From CAWHOW01 sp963831005 (lineage in GTDB: Bacteria; Bacteroidota; Bacteroidia; Bacteroidales; CG2-30-32-10), in assembly GCA_963831005.1 (NCBI GenBank), contig CAWHOW010000017.1, forward strand, positions 124,001 through 188,000: 64,000 bases of DNA. The letters run 5' to 3'. Position numbers and translations under genes: made by a program. Below the pieces are notes generated by a model that saw only the letters and a program-made list of their open reading frames with translations, did not search any database and was not told the origin of the DNA. Positions 25,763 to 34,654 of this stretch are shown here, piece by piece. Positions within the stretch are counted from its first letter, which is position 1. Every line of letters begins with the position of its first letter.

Positions 25763-26497
25763 TCACTCAGATAACTTTGTCATTTGCTGAATAAATTCAT
25801 CTCTGTTTCTACGTGAAAGTGTAATTGAAGAACCATCGTTCATTTCAACCATTCCTTCATTTCGTAAAAAGCGTTTTACCTGCAGTAAATTAATCAGATG
25901 AGAATTATGTGCCCTGTAAAACATATTCTGCGGCAACATATTTTGAAATTCCTTCAGATTCTTTGATGCGATAATCTTTTTATTATTAATTAAAAATATA
26001 TTAGAATAGCTTCCTTCTGCTTCAAGCCTGATAATCTCATCTATATTGACAAACTCAGTGCTGTTGCTTGACTGAACAGCAATTTTTTTAGGTATCTGGG
26101 AAACAGAAATTTCTTTATTCAATGTGGGAAAAATAGATTTCTGGATCTGCTCCTCAGCTTTTTTAATTGCATTTTGCAATTCTTCAATATCAACAGGTTT
26201 AAGGAGGTAATCCAATGCGCTGGCTTTTATTGCCTTGATAGCATAATCATTATGAGCAGTTGTAAATATTACTGCAAATTTCCTGTCGGGTATGCTTTCC
26301 AATATATCGAAGCCTGTTCCATGAGGCATCTCTATGTCAAGAAAAACAAGGTCAGGTTTTTTATTCTGTATTTCTTTTATTGCATCAATAACGGAAAAAG
26401 CTTTTCCGATAATAGTTGTACCGGGGCAAAATTCATTCAGCATAAGCTCAAGCGAACTTACTGCATCCTTCTCGTCATCAACAATAACAACTTTCAT
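25763..26497 (-). CDS. LytTR-family response regulator
   Basis: The protein has 244 residues. The receiver domain (1-~120) has V-D-D-E-K-D near the start, the phosphoacceptor Asp in D-L-V-F-L-D-I-E-M-P-H-G-T-G (about 54), T-T-A-H-N, and the Lys in Y-L-L-K-P-V-D. The LytTR DNA-binding domain (~145-244) has I-I-R-L-E-A-E-G-S-Y-S-N-I-F, R-A-H-N-S-H-L-I-N-L and S-I-T-L-S-R-R-N-R-D. Its natural partner, the kinase immediately upstream, is broken by an IS. Confidence 0.95.
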   Translation of the reverse strand: MKVVIVDDEKDAVSSLELMLNEFCPGTTIIGKAFSVIDAIKEIQNKKPDLVFLDIEMPHGTGFDILESIPDRKFAVIFTTAHNDYAIKAIKASALDYLLKPVDIEELQNAIKKAEEQIQKSIFPTLNKEISVSQIPKKIAVQSSNSTEFVNIDEIIRLEAEGSYSNIFLINNKKIIASKNLKEFQNMLPQNMFYRAHNSHLINLLQVKRFLRNEGMVEMNDGSSITLSRRNRDEFIQQMTKLSE

Positions 26498-29151
26498 TGA
26501 TTTTAATTTGAATGTTAAATGAATGCAAATATAGAAAATATTAAAAGGAACATTATTTTATTATAGGTATGGTAATTTCAACTTTAGTACCTGTCGCATT
26601 TCCGTTCTCATCCTTTAAATCAATGTAGTTTATTTGCATTTGAATATTGTTCAATGTACTTAAAAGTCTCAGCCTGTCACCCGTAATTTTAGTGCCACGA
26701 GATTCGTGAGTAACTGTTTTTTTACTCTTAATTTCTGCGGCCTTTTCTCTTCCTACTCCATTGTCTGTTATAGTGCATAATATCACGTTATCTTTTAATC
26801 TTAGATCGACTGACAAAATCCCGTTCTCTTCTTTATGCATAAGGCCATGCCAGATCGCATTTTCAACATAAGGCTGAAGGAGCAAAGGAGGAATTTTGTT
26901 TGAATTCGTATCAATCTTATCATCAACCGTAATGGAATGAATAAACTTTTCTTTAAACCTCATTGCTTCAAGTTCAATATACAGGTTTAACGCATTTAAT
27001 TCCTCCTGTAATGTTATTAACTGGTGCTGTGAATTATCAAGTATTATTCTCATTAAGCTTGCAAATTTCGACAAGTATTTGTTCGATGAAGTCCTGTCAT
27101 TTTTCAGAATATAATATTGAATAGAGTTAAGAGAGTTAAAAATAAAATGCGGGTTCATCTGTTGGCTTAATGCCTGCTGCATATATTTGTTGAGCTGTAA
27201 ACGCAAGGCATTCCTCTTTTTTATTGCAGTCACTCTTATATAAAAGAATATTCGAATCAATGCGGCAATTACGATGATGCAGAGGGTGATAAACCACCAT
27301 GTTTTCCAAAATGGGGGATTAATAATAAATGTAATTACAGCAGGAGCACTACTGCTTACGCCATCTTTATTTATAGCATACACTTCAAACTTATATTCGC
27401 CATCAGGAAGAAAAGGATATAAAATCTTTATGCTTTTTGAATATACCCAGTTATTATCTATCCCTGATAACCTGTATTTATAAAGGACATCTCCTGCCCT
27501 TCTGTATGTTAAGCCGACAAACCCTATTTCAATAAAATTTTCATTATATGGAAGAGTATAATTCTCCTTAATGGAAGTATCCCTGTCCATGATCTTTAAA
27601 TTCGTAATATAAACCGATGGCGGAGTTCTATTTATTTCAATTTTGTTCTTATTAATAACGCTTAACCCTTCTTGTGTTGCAACATATAATAAACTATCTG
27701 TTGCAAAAACGCTATTAACTTCATTTGAACACAATCCATCTGCCTGGTTAAAACCCTCAATTGTGTAGGAATGCCTGTTTTCTTTTGATATTATTATTTT
27801 ATTAAGCCCATTATCACTGGAAGCCCAAATAATATCTTTATCAATAAACAAGTGCTTAATATAATTGCTATACAAACCGTCTTTCTGCAGAATTTGCTTT
27901 ACAGAATCCCCTTTCATTATTAAAATACCGGCACCTTTTGTGGCTATCCAAAAACTGTTATCAAAGGAGCATTTTTTTATAAACGTGATACGGTTCTTTA
28001 ACAAAGGGTTCTTATTCCCATAATAAATATACTTTCCATTAATAAACTTATAAAGCCCATCATTACTGCCAAGATAGAAACTGCAATTTTCATCTTCCTG
28101 CAATGTATATATCCTAAAGAAATAATCCTTTATATCATACCTGTATAACTGATTTTGGCTAATTTTAAATATTCCGCTATTTGTCGATATCCATATATTC
28201 CCATCACTGCCTTTAACAATCTCATATACCGCATAATTTGTATGATCTTTATGAAGTGCCGAATCAGAAACACTTATAAATGAATTGAATTTTTTAATAT
28301 TTCCATCTTTGAAGCTATATAAAAACAATGATGTACCAACCCAAAGTGTATTTTCAGGTTTATCATAATAAATGGCAGTTATTGATTGTCCCGGATCATT
28401 TAATAACTTTAATCGTTTAATTTCTCCCTTGCAGAAATAATTTATATCTAAACCTGATATACCGGCTCCGATTATATTTTTACCATCATATTCAAGAATT
28501 TTTATTGCATTCTCATCCAATCCTTCTGAGGATGCATACTTTTTATAATTAAAAGATGGCACATAAAAAGCTCCATCAGTCAGGGTGGTGAACCAATACC
28601 CCCCTTCCCTGTCGCGAACTACGCTCGATCCGGCTTTCCCGTCCAGAAAATGAAGTCCCGGTTTTCTGGAAATATCGCCATTTTCAAAAGAGTAAAATCC
28701 ACTACAATTCGTACCTGTCCATATGCTGTTATTATTGTCAAAATATAATGAGATTATATTGGCTTTTTCATATTGAAAAAATTTTGATGACTTAAAATCA
28801 TGAATACAATATAAATTATTATTTTCCGAAATATATACATCTCCATTCCTTCCAATAACTCCCAGATGAACCCCTGATGTGAATTTATTTTTGTCGCCAT
28901 GACCTTTAAGTCCATATACTTTACTCCCTTTTATAATATCCAATTCCGGTTTCTTCCCCACTCTCCCGGTTAAATAAGAAAAAGGAAAATCACAATAAAC
29001 ATTATTATTCTCAATATACCATGCCATGCAGTCGTTTAAAGAATCATTAGGGTACTTACGCGTTACCTCACCGCTCTTGCTGATTTTATAATTACCCTGT
29101 TGATATATTCCTATATAAACATTGTCCTTTTCGTCCACATAAAATGTTTTA

Positions 29152-30358
29152 TTAATAACTGATGTTACGCACACAATAAATTTGAATAATCGTTCATATT
29201 TTTTAAAATAGATAGTTCTTTGAAAGCGGCTTTAATAGCTGCAAGGTATAATTTAGATTTTAAAGCGAAATGATTCATTTTGTTGGCAGATTTAAGTTTT
29301 TCTAATTTAATGTAAGCCAACATTGATGCAAACAAATGATTTTGCTGGGTTCGTTCTGTTCGGGTTGGAGACTTTTCTGCTCCGGTATTTTGTTTAATGC
29401 TTTTATGGTATTCTTCAACGCCCCATCGTTTTTTATAGAACGTATTAAAATCATCGGATGATAATTCCAAGTTGTTCGTTACCAAATACATTTCTCCCAT
29501 AGAACCATCTTTGTTTGTAAAGACTTGTTTACATAGAAGAACAGGAATTTCCAAGTCCTTCAAAAAAACTTTTATGGGTGTTTTTGGAGTTATGTCCAAC
29601 TCATCAAGCCTTATCCAGTTACCGGCACTTCTATCCTTTTGTGATAATGCTATAAGGCGATTGCTTTTCATATCCATTAAGAAAAACTTCTTTTTTCGAT
29701 GAATAAAAAGCATATTATCCGATGAAGCAAACCAACTATCTGCTAACACGTATTGGAATTTGAGTTGATTACGAATACATTGTATTATCATCTCTCGCAT
29801 CAATTCGTTTTTAGTTACTGCTGATGTTCGCTTGATTTTTCCTGTTTTTGGGTCGGTGTAGCTCACATCTTTTTTTACACATTCAAAAGCAACGGGTATG
29901 CGAAGAGGTATCTCATTATCGGGCTTCTGACTGTGATAAAAAGCTGTCAAAAGATTAATGCCTTTTTTGTTCCGGTTTTCGCTGTGATCATAAAACCAAC
30001 CGATAATTTCATTCTCATCTGTGTATGGTTTTTCAAGCAACGAATCATCGAAAATCAAGCAGGCAGAATCGTTTTCAAATTCCCGAACTAATGGCTTTAC
30101 TTCTCGCCATAAGTCTTTTGACTTAAAACGATGGTCATTTAATAACCGAGTGATTTTATCATGCGAAATGGCGCCATCTAAAGCTTTTGATAAACCTGTC
30201 GCTGTTGTTTGACCAAAGCTGCTTAGCAAATAGTCTGTGTATAAATCTAATAATCCTTGCATATAGCAAAGCTATATTGCTGTCAAAGAACGTTTATATT
30301 GTATTATTGTTTTTAATCAACAGCCTATTGTTAATTTTTGCGTAACGTGAGTTAATAA
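29152..30358. mobile_element. Insertion sequence (1,193 bp, 29159-30351) with 7-bp target duplication
   Basis: The element runs 29159-30351. Its ends are imperfect inverted repeats, CTGATGTTACGCACAC on the left and CTCACGTTACGCAAAA on the right read inward. The flanks are identical TTAATAA copies at 29152-29158 and 30352-30358. One transposase gene fills it. A copy of the right tip lies alone at 10073, and a 14-bp match to the left tip lies at 50164-50177. Confidence 0.92.
29165..30262 (-). CDS. DDE transposase, IS4/IS701-like superfamily
   Basis: The protein has 365 residues. Catalytic triad candidates: Asp in C-L-I-F-D-D-S-L-L-E-K-P, Asp in V-L-A-D-S-W-F-A-S, and Glu in K-K-R-W-G-V-E-E-Y-H-K-S-I-K-Q (the Y-x2-R-x3-E-x6-K-like motif of the IS4 superfamily). 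The ATG lies 89 nt inside the right end. The frame is complete, so the copy may be active. The precise IS family (IS701 versus an IS4 subgroup) I cannot settle by eye. Confidence 0.88.
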   Translation of the reverse strand: MQGLLDLYTDYLLSSFGQTTATGLSKALDGAISHDKITRLLNDHRFKSKDLWREVKPLVREFENDSACLIFDDSLLEKPYTDENEIIGWFYDHSENRNKKGINLLTAFYHSQKPDNEIPLRIPVAFECVKKDVSYTDPKTGKIKRTSAVTKNELMREMIIQCIRNQLKFQYVLADSWFASSDNMLFIHRKKKFFLMDMKSNRLIALSQKDRSAGNWIRLDELDITPKTPIKVFLKDLEIPVLLCKQVFTNKDGSMGEMYLVTNNLELSSDDFNTFYKKRWGVEEYHKSIKQNTGAEKSPTRTERTQQNHLFASMLAYIKLEKLKSANKMNHFALKSKLYLAAIKAAFKELSILKNMNDYSNLLCA

Positions 30359-30799
30359 TATTGGGGACATCTTTTATGACATTATGAAATGCTTCATTAT
30401 TCCAGTACAAATGAATACTGTCATTATAATAATAGGACAGTTTAGCTGAATGGGAAACAAACCATATCCGCCCTTTATAATCTTCATAACATTCAAAAAC
30501 AGTATTATCGGGCAATCCTTTTTGTGAATCAAAGTTTGTAAAGGTATATCCGTCAAACCTGCTTACGCCATAGTTTGTTGAAAACCACATATACTCTTTT
30601 GAATCCTGAATTACCTGATAAACTTCATTGCTTGGAAGTCCTTCTTTAGTGGTGTAATGCTTATAATAAACTTCCTGGGAATACAGTGGAGATAAAAAAA
30701 CCAGAAAAATAATGCAGAGTAATAAACTAAGTTTTACAGACCGGAAAGTATGATTGAACAGATGAACAGGTAAAAGCGACCGGGAATAAAAACGCATAT

Positions 30800-32620
30800 C
30801 TAATCAAATGACTGCAACTCGCAAAGTTTTTTATAGATGCCATCCTTTTCTATAAGTTCAGCATGTTTGCCGCGTTCAACTATCTCGCCTTTCTGCAAAA
30901 CAATTATTTCATCGGCATGCTGTATGGTCGACAGGCGATGCGCAATAACTATAGATGTCCTATTTTTCAATAGCTTTTCAAGTGCATCCTGCACCAGCCT
31001 TTCTGATTCTGTATCAAGCGAGGAAGTGGCTTCATCAAGAATTAAAATTGGAGGATTTTTCAGTACGGCGCGGGCAATGCTTAAACGCTGCCTTTGTCCG
31101 CCTGAAAGCTTGCTTCCCCGGTCCCCTATAAACGTATGATAACCATTTTCAAGATCAACAATGAATTCGTGAGCATTGGCTATCTTGGCTGCTTCTATAA
31201 CTTTTTCTTCAGGGACATCCTGCATGGCAAAAGCAATATTGTTGAAGACAGTGTCGTTGAACAATATCGACTCTTGTGTAACGATGCCCATTAATCCCCT
31301 GAGATCGGTAATAACAAGGTCTTTAATGGGTATGCCGTCTATTATAATTTCTCCTTTGGTGCAATCATAAAAACGCGGAAGCAGGTCGGCCATGGTTGAT
31401 TTGCCTCCGCCGGAAGGACCAACAAGCGCAACAGTTTTCCCTTTACCTATGGTAAGATCAATACTTGTAAGAACAGGTTCTTTCTCATAAGTGAAGCCAA
31501 CATTCTTATAAACTATTTCCTTTTTGAATTCTTTTAACTGCATGGCATTCGGCTTCTCCATGATCACTTCTTCAGCATCCAGTATCTGCCTGATGCGTTC
31601 AGCGCTGGCAGCACCTTTCTGTATATTATAAAAGGCTGTTACAAAGGATTTGACAGGTACAATCAGCTGAGAGAAAATTACCACGTAAGCAATGAATACT
31701 TCGGGCGTAACGCTGGCATTAGCGCCCAGCACCAGCTTGCCGCCAAACCACATAATGATGCTAAGTACAAGCGCCCCTATGAATTCGCTTAAAGGATTTG
31801 CAAGGTCGCGCTTACGGTACACCCTGTTCATCATCTGGGTGTAGTTGTCGTTTATCTTTTTGAATTTCTTATCGGAATAATCAATAGCATTAAATGCTTT
31901 TATTATCCTGAGTCCTGAAAGGGTTTCCTCAATCACCGATAAAATAATACCCATACGTTTCTGAACCCTGTCGGAACTTCTCTTTAAGCTCTTGCCAATC
32001 CTGCCAATAAAGAATGCTGTGATAGGAAGCAACACCAATACGAACAAGGTAAGCTGCGGACTCATTATCATCAAAGTGATAAGGAAAATCACAATATTCA
32101 GCGGATCGCGGAAAATCATTTCGAGCGAACTCATTATCGACCATTCCACCTCCTGCACATCGGTAGTTACCCTTGCAATAATATCTCCTTTCTTTTGCTC
32201 GGTATAGTATGATAATGGCAGTATAAGTATTTTCATGTAAAGGTCGTTGCGAAGGTCCTTAACAACCCCGTTCCTTACCGGCGCCAGGTAATACATGCCC
32301 ATATAACGGAAGAAGTTCTTCAGAAAAAACAGTACGACCACGAAAATGCAAATGAATATAAGCGCCTCTACCTTGCCGTAATTGTTGATAATGGTGCTGA
32401 TATAATAATTAAAATTGCCGGTAACCGAACTTATGGTAAGATGAAACTCCGGTTGCACCAGCACCAGTTTCTGGTTGCCGAAAAGCAGTTGAAGAAAAGG
32501 CACTACCATTGCCAGCGAAACAAGCGAAAACACCACCGATAGCAGGTTGAATAATATATTCAGCAATGCAAAAGCCCAGTAAGGTTTTACATATTTGAAT
32601 ATCTGCATTACATTCTTCAT
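30800..32620 (-). CDS. MsbA-like ABC exporter (fused transmembrane and ATPase domains)
   Basis: About 606 residues from the ATG at 32620. An in-frame ATG 36 nt upstream would add a basic tail and is less likely. Six transmembrane helices lie in the first ~320 residues. The ATPase domain has Walker A G-P-S-G-G-G-K-S-T, signature L-S-G-G-Q-R-Q-R, Walker B I-L-I-L-D-E-A-T-S-S-L-D, and I-V-I-A-H-R-L-S-T. The half-transporter would dimerise. Lipid A or another lipid is the usual cargo of close homologs. It ends 3 nt from the start of the broken kinase, on the same strand. Confidence 0.93.
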   Translation of the reverse strand: MKNVMQIFKYVKPYWAFALLNILFNLLSVVFSLVSLAMVVPFLQLLFGNQKLVLVQPEFHLTISSVTGNFNYYISTIINNYGKVEALIFICIFVVVLFFLKNFFRYMGMYYLAPVRNGVVKDLRNDLYMKILILPLSYYTEQKKGDIIARVTTDVQEVEWSIMSSLEMIFRDPLNIVIFLITLMIMSPQLTLFVLVLLPITAFFIGRIGKSLKRSSDRVQKRMGIILSVIEETLSGLRIIKAFNAIDYSDKKFKKINDNYTQMMNRVYRKRDLANPLSEFIGALVLSIIMWFGGKLVLGANASVTPEVFIAYVVIFSQLIVPVKSFVTAFYNIQKGAASAERIRQILDAEEVIMEKPNAMQLKEFKKEIVYKNVGFTYEKEPVLTSIDLTIGKGKTVALVGPSGGGKSTMADLLPRFYDCTKGEIIIDGIPIKDLVITDLRGLMGIVTQESILFNDTVFNNIAFAMQDVPEEKVIEAAKIANAHEFIVDLENGYHTFIGDRGSKLSGGQRQRLSIARAVLKNPPILILDEATSSLDTESERLVQDALEKLLKNRTSIVIAHRLSTIQHADEIIVLQKGEIVERGKHAELIEKDGIYKKLCELQSFD

Positions 32621-32851
32621 AGCGGCAACCCTTCTTAATTTTTTGCAAATATACATATTAGGGTTGAAACTAGTATAAGGGAAAACCGGCGCGGCAGTAT
32701 CTGCTTTTCTGATCGTTCACCTGAGAGAAAAACGATTTCCAAAAAAACTCTAATATATCTATAAGAACTTTATTGATAAATATCCGCTATTGCTGCTTTT
32801 CGTCCACCCATAAACACACAAAGATAATATAAACGTTTTCTCAAAACACGC

Positions 32852-32882
32852 TTGAAATGAGAAAATGTTGGCTGTAACTTTG
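32852..32882 (+). promoter_or_regulatory. Putative promoter of paralog B
   Basis: TTG (32852-32854), 20 nt, then TAACTTTG (32875-32882). It matches the Bacteroidota consensus and lies 41 nt ahead of the chosen start. Confidence 0.5.
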
Positions 32883-32923
32883 TAATGGAAATAATTCCAA
32901 AAAACCAAAAAAAAACTAAAACA

Positions 32924-33724
32924 ATGAAAACTCTAAAAAAAATTGCAACAAAAATTATTGCCATGATAGCAATAATTAAAAATTTGCCGATGATCACAGT
33001 ATTGTTGGCAACTAAAAAAACAACAACGCCAATGTTGATCAAAATGTGTAATTTACAGAAAACAGTTGGCGATCCGCTGGTAGTATCGCCTCCTGTAAGT
33101 GATACAACTATCAAAAGCCAGGCGGCAACTTTGGAAACTATTTATAATGCATCGGAATCTACACCACCCACCGCGACCAAATTGCAGGTAACTACGCAGA
33201 GGAACATTTGCATAAATTCGTACAACCTGAATGCTATGTACATACAGGGGGTAGCGCGGAATGCAGCTATTAGTGCAGGTGATGTTTCGGCAGGGGAACA
33301 GGTCGTAACCCGTTGCAATTACAAATATAAAAAGCCTAAAGCCCCTACTAACAGGGTGTTCAAGGCTACCCCTTTGGGTGCTGGCGCCGTTGAAATAACA
33401 ACCAAAGCGGTAGGTTCCCGTGTGAGCTATATCCGCCAGTATGGTATTACACCCACTAAAGGGGTTCCGCCTACTGTATTTGCTGAATTGATTATAAGCC
33501 TCGAAGCTAATATTTACATTAACAATTTGAAGAGTGTTACTGTTTATGGGTTTCGCGAAGCTACAGTTTTACCCGTTGGTCGTAGCACCACTAAGGGTAC
33601 ACCTATAACTGCCGTTAAAAAAGTTGCCACGCCAACCGTTTCTACCAAAACGCATAAAGCCACTTACACTGATAATTCCGAACATTATAACTTTGGCGAG
33701 TGGATATATGTAGTGGTTCAGTAA
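32924..33724 (+). CDS. Lineage-specific protein of unknown function (paralog B)
   Basis: 266 residues from the ATG at 32924, chosen because paralog A begins in the same way (M-K-T-x-K-K). An ATG at 32885 would lie only a few nt after the promoter box. Shared with paralog A: A-A-I-S-A-G-D-V-S-A-G, the strand I-S-L-E-A-N-I-Y-I, V-L-P-V-G-R, and the end E-W-I-Y-V-V-V-Q. It is very Lys/Thr-rich. No known domain, signal peptide or catalytic motif is visible. A repeat block, a terminator and a 21-bp minisatellite follow, as after paralog A. Confidence 0.75.
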   Translation: MKTLKKIATKIIAMIAIIKNLPMITVLLATKKTTTPMLIKMCNLQKTVGDPLVVSPPVSDTTIKSQAATLETIYNASESTPPTATKLQVTTQRNICINSYNLNAMYIQGVARNAAISAGDVSAGEQVVTRCNYKYKKPKAPTNRVFKATPLGAGAVEITTKAVGSRVSYIRQYGITPTKGVPPTVFAELIISLEANIYINNLKSVTVYGFREATVLPVGRSTTKGTPITAVKKVATPTVSTKTHKATYTDNSEHYNFGEWIYVVVQ

Positions 33725-33754
33725 AAAAGAAAGAAGCATTGCCTGCCAGTAAGC

Positions 33755-33856
33755 ATATGAGCTAAAGTCTTGCCGTCAGTCTGAGGAGTCCCGCTTTCCT
33801 TCGAGACGCTTCGCTCCTCAGGATGACACGGGACGTCTCGAAGACAGGCAAGACAG
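33755..33856. repeat. Dispersed ~90-bp repeat (CGAGACGTCCCG family), copy 1
   Basis: Contains CCGTCAGTCTGAGGAGTCCC, CTTCGAGACG and GGGACGTCTCGAAGACAGGC. The reverse complement matches 47345-47432 at most positions. The pair is inverted and flanks the whole CRISPR locus. Confidence 0.8.
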
Positions 33857-33895
33857 AGAGTACTTAGAGCTAAAACCTCTAAGTACTCTTTTTAT
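33857..33895. terminator. Intrinsic terminator after paralog B
   Basis: AGAGTACTTAGAG (33857-33869), 7-nt loop, CTCTAAGTACTCT, then TTTTTATTTT. A perfect 13-bp stem. Confidence 0.88.
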
Positions 33896-34007
33896 TTTAG
33901 GATATATGTGCTAAACTTTCTAAACTTAAACACAAAGAAGATAAACTTTTCATGAAAGCTTATATTCTTTGGAGTAAAGATTGTAATTTTTTCCTCAATG
34001 CTTCCAG

Positions 34008-34385
34008 GAATCGGTCCGAAGATTAGAAGAATCGGTCCGATGCTTTCAAGAATCGGTCCGATGATCATAAGAATCGGACTGAAGATTACAAGAATCGGTC
34101 CAATGATCACAAGAATCAGTTCGAAGATCACAAGAATCGGTTCGAAGACCATAAGAATAGGTCCGAAGATCACAAGAATAGGTCTGAAGACCATAAGAAT
34201 CGGTCCGGAGATTACAAGAATCGGTCCGAAGATCACAAGAATCGGTCCGAAGATTACAAGCATCGGATTAATGCTTCCTTGCTTCGGACTGATAATTACA
34301 AGAAACGGACAGAAGATCATAAGAATCGACCCGAAGATTACAAGCATCGGATTAATCCTTCCTTGCACTAGCTTAATAATTACAG
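34008..34385. repeat. 21-bp minisatellite, about 18 units
   Basis: Tandem units of 21 bp, consensus GAATCGGTCCGAAGATYACA, starting at 34008, 34029, 34050, 34071 and so on, with decayed units at the right end. Plus and minus frames both stay open (plus: R-I-G-P-K-I-T heptads; minus: G-P-I-L-V-I-F heptads), because 21 is divisible by three. I treat it as non-coding. The remaining 34386-34532 shows nothing further. Confidence 0.9.
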
Positions 34386-34532
34386 GCAAAGCAAATTATT
34401 AACTCATGTTTGTTAAGGAAATGGGATGAATGGGGAAATGACTGGACGTTTTATACCTCAAAAAGAAATTTACTTGCGTTTAATATAAATATTCTAACTT
34501 TAGAGCGGGAAAATAGCAAGAAGAGAAGTAAA

Positions 34533-34611
34533 TAAAAAAGGCGATCCCTTTTACAGAACCGCCTTAAATGTTTTCACAACGGAATAATCCTTATTGTGAT
34601 TTGCTTCAATT
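34533..34611 (-). ncRNA. tracrRNA of the type II-C CRISPR system
   Basis: Read on the minus strand, the 5' part AATTGAAGCAAATCACAA pairs with the 5' half of the CRISPR repeat (GTTGTGATTTGCTTTCAATT) with one bulge. It is followed by AAGGATTATTCCGTTGTG, a nexus-like hairpin, and a terminal hairpin GGCG...CGCC closed by a T-tract (34539-34534). This is the usual II-C layout. It is transcribed away from cas9, with a promoter box just upstream. About 80 nt long; the ends are inferred. Confidence 0.85.
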
Positions 34612-34617
34612 GTGATG

Positions 34618-34650
34618 CAAAGATATAAAAGTAATACTATAAAAAACAAA
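34618..34650 (-). promoter_or_regulatory. tracrRNA promoter
   Basis: On the minus strand, TTTG (34650-34647), 21 nt, then TATCTTTG (34625-34618). The same -7 sequence occurs in every CRISPR repeat. It overlaps the region directly before the cas9 start. Confidence 0.6.
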
Positions 34651-34654
34651 TAAT

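Larger units (their letters stand above)
26553..30797 (-). pseudogene. Two-component-regulator-propeller sensor histidine kinase, split by an IS
   Basis: The 5' part (30797-30359) encodes a signal peptide and the first propeller blades (Y-T-T-K-E-G-L-P-S-N-E-V-Y-Q-V). The 3' part (29158-26553) encodes the remaining propeller, a Y_Y_Y domain, one transmembrane helix and a LytS-type kinase: Q-M-N-P-H-F-I-F-N-S-L (His), L-L-L-Q-P-Y-V-E-N-A-I-W-H-G-L and D-N-G-V-G-R. Removing the IS and one TTAATAA copy joins the parts in frame to about 1,014 codons, so the gene was intact before insertion. The 3' part could still be translated from internal starts but would lack a signal peptide. Confidence 0.93.

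Noticed and set aside
33998..34402. Open frames in the 21-bp array (plus and minus strand)
   Set aside because: The repeat length is divisible by three, so all frames without a stop stay open. There is no start signal or conserved function.
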